DNA from: Bacteroidota bacterium | GTDB taxonomy: Bacteria > Bacteroidota > Bacteroidia > Bacteroidales > Marinifilaceae | Direction of reading: 5' to 3' | DNA: 28,643 nt | Assembly: GCA_023400335.1 (NCBI GenBank) | Contig: JAEXFF010000374.1 | Span: 1-28,643 of the forward strand | In this document: positions 25,148 to 28,643 of the stretch, one piece after another | Layout: every line of letters begins with the position of its first letter | How positions within the stretch are numbered: the first letter of the stretch is position 1 | The notes under the pieces: generated by a model | The model's input: only the letters and a program-made list of their open reading frames with translations | What the model was told of the DNA's origin: nothing | Database searches by the model: none | Translations under genes and position numbers: made by a program

Positions 25148-26068
25148 ATGATAACAGATTTCACACAATGCAGAGAAGTACATCCTTACCTGGCAGAACC
25201 GAAAGCCATGCGCGTCGGGGCTCCGGGTAAATGCGGATTATTGGATCTGGTGTTCGAACTTACCCGTGAAGGAAAATCGATTATGCGTGAGTGGACCCGG
25301 CATGCTCCCCTCATCGTACAACAGGAACTTTATTTCGATGAAGCAATGCCGGAAATGCCCTGTGTATATATTTTATCTTCCGGGGGTCCCAATATTGACG
25401 GAGACCGCTACGAAAATAAATTCACACTCAAACAGGGCTCCTTCGCCCATATTTCCACGGGAGCAGCTACGAAAATAGCTGAAATGGCCTATAATTTCTC
25501 CGGACTAAAGCAAAATTTCATACTGGAAGAAGATGCTTACCTGGAATATATTCCGGAACCGACAATTCCCTGCCGGAACAGTCGTTATATCACCGATACG
25601 GTAATCGAAATCGCACCTTCAGCCACTCTTTTTTACGCTGAGATTTACAACGGAGGGCGTAAATATTACAAAGACGGTGAGCTTTTTGTTTACGATCTGC
25701 TCTCCATTTGTACCGAAGCACACCGTCCCGGCGGGACTCCGCTTTTCCGGGAAAAGATGGTAGCTTCCCCTAAAGAGAAGAGTGTACGTCCCATAGGTAT
25801 TATGCATCATTATGATGTATTCGCCAATGTAATCGTGCTCACCCCTGAAAAAGATGCAGCCGAAATTTATGCCAAAACTCAGGCCTTTATCAACCAGGAC
25901 AGACGGCTGGCTGCCGGTATCAGTTATCTTCCGAATCAATGCGGATTAATATTTAAGGTATTGGGCGAAGAGACCCAACCGGTAAAAAGGATTGTCCGTG
26001 AATTCGGCTCTATCGTCCGTATGCAAATCAAAGGGAAACCTATACCGCAAGAATTTATATGGCGATAG
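25148..26068 (+). CDS. ureD: Urease accessory protein UreD
   Basis: UreD (called UreH in Helicobacter) is a beta-rich scaffold protein of the urease activation complex and is thought to channel nickel to the active site. The 306-residue protein shows family features: the IVQQELYFDEAMP region, QGSFAHISTGAATKI (about 97-111) and YLEYIPEPTIPCRNSRY. It is placed after ureG, a common order in clusters of this type. The 132-bp gap to the urea channel gene has no clear terminator. Confidence 0.94.
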   Translation: MITDFTQCREVHPYLAEPKAMRVGAPGKCGLLDLVFELTREGKSIMREWTRHAPLIVQQELYFDEAMPEMPCVYILSSGGPNIDGDRYENKFTLKQGSFAHISTGAATKIAEMAYNFSGLKQNFILEEDAYLEYIPEPTIPCRNSRYITDTVIEIAPSATLFYAEIYNGGRKYYKDGELFVYDLLSICTEAHRPGGTPLFREKMVASPKEKSVRPIGIMHHYDVFANVIVLTPEKDAAEIYAKTQAFINQDRRLAAGISYLPNQCGLIFKVLGEETQPVKRIVREFGSIVRMQIKGKPIPQEFIWR

Positions 26069-26200
26069 GAAGACAAAAAATAGGGGGAAGAGAACAAACG
26101 ATAAACGCCTGATTGCCATGCAGTCCCATCCGGGGAAAATCCGTTCAACACATATCATAAAAGCTCAAACGAAATTATATACCTTATAAACGAATAGCTT

Positions 26201-27178
26201 ATGGAAACAACAACTACACCGAAACTACCGGCAGTCTTTTCGCCCGGTTTTTTCAAATTGTATTTTAAGGGAGCCGGTCAGGTAATGTTCCAGGGAAATG
26301 TCTGGACCGGTATATTCTTCCTGGCGGGAATTTTTTATGGGGCCTATGCTGCCCATATGCCCGCTGTCGCCTGGGGAGCTGTAGTCGGTACATTTATGTC
26401 CACGATTACCGGTTACTTACTGAAATATCCGGCAGAAAAAGGATTAGATGGTTTATGGGGATTTAACGGTATTCTCGTTGGATGCGCTTTGCCGACTTTC
26501 ATCGGGAATGTACCCCTGATGTGGTTAGCCATCGTCATCTTCTCCTCTATGACGACCTGGGTAATGGTAGGCCTGAACAACCTGCTGGCTCCTTATAAGG
26601 TGAGTTCGTTTACTTTCCCTTTTGTTTTAACCACCTGGTTCATCTTAATGGCGGCACGGATTATGCACGGATTACCAGACTCCGGTTTAGGAGCTCCCGA
26701 ATTACCGGGTAATTTTTCAACTGCATTTGACACCGGTTTTAAAAGTCTGGTTATTTATTGGCTAACAGGAATCAGTCAGGTATTCCTGATTAATTCATGG
26801 GTAACGGGTGTACTTTTTCTGATAGGTCTGTTTATCAGCAGCCGCTGGGCTGCTCTTTGGGCAGCTATCGGTTCGGCCCTGGCCTTATGTGTTGCAATCC
26901 TCTATCAATGCAACGGAGGCGACATCGCCAACGGCTTGTTCGGATTCAGTCCCGTACTGACAGCTATCGCTTTAGGCACCACATTCTATCACGTCAACTG
27001 GCGCACGGCAATCTGGGCTTTACTGGGCATTTTTGCTACTGTATTCATTCAGGCAGGAATGGATACCTTCTTTGCTCCTATCGGAATTCCCACCTTGACC
27101 GGTCCCTTCTGTGTCGCCACCTGGTTATTCTTATGGCCGCATCTGAATCTGGACAAAAAGATTTTACAACAAGGATAA
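26201..27178 (+). CDS. Urea channel of the UT (SLC14) family
   Basis: This is an inner-membrane channel for facilitated urea diffusion. The 325-residue protein has the internal two-fold repeat of UT proteins. The first half includes QVMFQGNVWTGIFFLAGIF, and GFNGILVGCALPTFIG. The second includes SQVFLINSWVTGVLFLIGLF and LFGFSPVLTAIALGTTF. The LTTWFILM segment after LLAPYKVSSFTFPFV is also typical of the family. As the last gene of the cluster it would supply substrate for urease. The length is normal for bacterial members. Confidence 0.93.
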   Translation: METTTTPKLPAVFSPGFFKLYFKGAGQVMFQGNVWTGIFFLAGIFYGAYAAHMPAVAWGAVVGTFMSTITGYLLKYPAEKGLDGLWGFNGILVGCALPTFIGNVPLMWLAIVIFSSMTTWVMVGLNNLLAPYKVSSFTFPFVLTTWFILMAARIMHGLPDSGLGAPELPGNFSTAFDTGFKSLVIYWLTGISQVFLINSWVTGVLFLIGLFISSRWAALWAAIGSALALCVAILYQCNGGDIANGLFGFSPVLTAIALGTTFYHVNWRTAIWALLGIFATVFIQAGMDTFFAPIGIPTLTGPFCVATWLFLWPHLNLDKKILQQG

Positions 27179-27260
27179 TCGAAAACAGTTCAAAAGTTTA
27201 AACGGGAAAATGTTCCCATCAACAACGAATGATCCGTACCCGATTTAAGCTATGGGATAA

Positions 27261-27289
27261 CTCCCCGACCTGCGGTTCAGGTTGGGGAG
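27261..27289 (+). terminator. Stable hairpin downstream of the urea channel gene
   Basis: CTCCCCGACCTG (27261-27272) pairs with CAGGTTGGGGAG (27278-27289) as a 12-bp stem with one G-T pair and the 5-nt loop CGGTT. It lies 82 bp after the urea channel stop and 163 bp before the MFS gene. There is no T-run after it, so it may act as a transcript-protecting 3' structure or weak terminator. The rest of 27179-27451 shows no gene, and I saw no full-consensus promoter. Confidence 0.5.
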
Positions 27290-27451
27290 AATAATCCGGA
27301 ACTTTAACACCGTACATCCGTTTTTAAAGATATCTGAAAAACGCCTGAACCAGTCAAATCGAAAAAAACTTCAGTCCACAGATTTTGCAAGTATAAAGCA
27401 AGGGAATTGCCCTATTTTTCCATTTGAGGATTGAATTAAACAGATCAGCGT

Positions 27452-28643
27452 ATGTATAATATGGACAACATGCCCCTGCGCAGAGGGCATATCTGGATAT
27501 TGATTATTGCCTCAGCCGGACAATTTTTCGGAGGTGTACTGGCCATATTAGTAGGCGTTATTGCCCCCCTGATTACCATGACACACCATCCGGAACTTTC
27601 TTCCTGGCTTCAGGGATTTATTTTTTCGGCCGGTTTGACCGGTATTATGCTCGGGTCACTGTTATTCGGCCGACTGAGTGACAAATACGGATATCTCTTT
27701 TTTTTCCGGCTCTGTCCCCTGCTTATCGTCGGCGCCTCCTTATGGATCTGTTTCAGTCATTCCATCGTCATTCTGACCCTCAATTTACTGATCATAGGAT
27801 TGGCTATCGGCGGCGCATATGCCCTCGATCCTTCCTATGTCTCAGAGATTATGCCAAAGAAATGGCGGAGAACGATGTTAGGAATTTCTAAAGCATCTTC
27901 AGGTGTAGGCAATATCCTGATGATCCTTGTGGCATGGTTTGTTCTGAAAAACTCCTCCGATCCGACACTCTGGAACCGGCTTTTCCTTTTTCTCACTTTA
28001 TTTGCGGCACTTGCTTTCCTGGCCCGGTTTTGGTTTGTCGAAAGCCCGGAATGGCTGGCCCTGCACGGGAAAGTTCAGGAAGCGGAAAAAAACATCAAAC
28101 ATTTTCTGGGAAAGGACGTCTATATCGGGGAACTGGCCAATAAAAAAGATCTGGCGGCACAGCCCCAGGCTTCTGCCAAAGACATATTCGCCCGTAGTAA
28201 TATCAGACGAATTATACTGAGTGGCATTCCCTGGGGATGCGAAGGAATGGGAGTATACGGAATCGGTATATTTACCCCGGTCTTATTGCTCGCATTAGGA
28301 CTGGTTCCCAGCGGAGAAAATCCATTTGAAAAAGTCGTGGAATCTTTCCGCTTTACCCTCTATATCAATCTCTTTGTCATGCTGGGTTTTATTTTAGGCC
28401 TCACTGTCGTAAGGCGGCTTAACATTATTCATACTCAATACATAGGTTTTTTTATTTGCGCTGCAGGACTCCTTGTCACCTTATTGGGATATCTATACCA
28501 CACCTCTCCCGGCATCACTTTAGGAGGATTTCTGTTGTTCGAACTGGCACTCAATGCCGGACCACATTTGTCCACCTTTGAACTTCCAAGCCGAATTTAT
28601 AGCCTCCAGGAAAGGGCAAGCGGTGAAGGAATCGCTTCAGCCC
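27452..28643 (+). CDS. MFS transporter, C-terminus outside window
   Basis: The first 397 codons of a major facilitator superfamily protein are present, and the frame is open to the window end. The loop 2-3 signature GRLSDKYG is at 73-80, and hydrophobic segments alternate regularly. A PESR-like VESPEWLALHGKVQEAE follows the sixth segment, as in the sugar-porter/metabolite-transporter group. Three in-frame ATGs lie close together (27452, 27461, 27470); 27452 is used here. The substrate is not evident. It may or may not belong with the urease cluster, since a hairpin and 273 bp separate them. Confidence 0.85.
   Translation, partial: MYNMDNMPLRRGHIWILIIASAGQFFGGVLAILVGVIAPLITMTHHPELSSWLQGFIFSAGLTGIMLGSLLFGRLSDKYGYLFFFRLCPLLIVGASLWICFSHSIVILTLNLLIIGLAIGGAYALDPSYVSEIMPKKWRRTMLGISKASSGVGNILMILVAWFVLKNSSDPTLWNRLFLFLTLFAALAFLARFWFVESPEWLALHGKVQEAEKNIKHFLGKDVYIGELANKKDLAAQPQASAKDIFARSNIRRIILSGIPWGCEGMGVYGIGIFTPVLLLALGLVPSGENPFEKVVESFRFTLYINLFVMLGFILGLTVVRRLNIIHTQYIGFFICAAGLLVTLLGYLYHTSPGITLGGFLLFELALNAGPHLSTFELPSRIYSLQERASGEGIASA

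Overview
The window looks like a chromosomal segment from a member of the Bacteroidota, probably order Bacteroidales. The AT-rich intergenic DNA carries several matches to the Bacteroidota -7 promoter box TAnnTTTG. There are secreted proteins with carboxypeptidase-regulatory-like domains followed by beta-barrels, a TonB-dependent receptor, a GH20 hexosaminidase and a PiT transporter with a cytoplasmic tail. Genus and species cannot be read from the sequence. No tRNA, rRNA, CRISPR array, insertion sequence or phage gene was seen.

Layout. (1) Positions 1-1752, minus: a copper P-type ATPase cut off by the window start. (2) 1912-3969, minus: a secreted GH20 beta-N-acetylhexosaminidase. (3) 4180-6444, plus: a PiT phosphate transporter preceded by a striking array of 11-bp-spaced direct repeats (TTGTAAC) that resembles a Pho box. 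(4) 6626-13176, minus: an apparent four-gene operon of exported proteins: a beta-propeller protein with an OmpA-like tail, a TPR-caspase-like protein, and two paralogous outer-membrane barrels. The first two share a middle domain that I do not recognise. (5) 13548-14168, plus: a DUF488 protein with a good promoter. (6) 14262-20101, minus: a tightly overlapping operon of TonB receptor, binding lipoprotein, FecCD-type permease, ATPase and a TrmO(TsaA)-FmdE fusion. (7) 20382-27178, plus: a complete urease cluster ureA-ureB-ureC-ureE-ureF-ureG-ureD followed by a urea channel. (8) 27452 to the window end: the start of an MFS transporter.

How the parts may work together. The urea channel brings in urea, UreABC hydrolyses it, and UreEFGD assemble the nickel centre. 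The divergent TonB/ABC operon is a plausible source of nickel or a nickel complex for urease, but the cargo is inferred from position only. Its promoter carries a TGACA-N4-TGTCA inverted repeat between the -33 and -7 elements, where a repressor would be expected to bind. Three copies of a 33-bp palindrome (arms ATTACACATTAGGG) sit at gene ends. In two of them the palindrome itself encodes the last codons and stop (Thr-His-stop).

The strongest leads for something undescribed are the exported caspase/beta-propeller operon with its shared domain, the stop-codon palindromes, the Pho-box-like array, and the metal-uptake operon with the TrmO-FmdE fusion next to urease.
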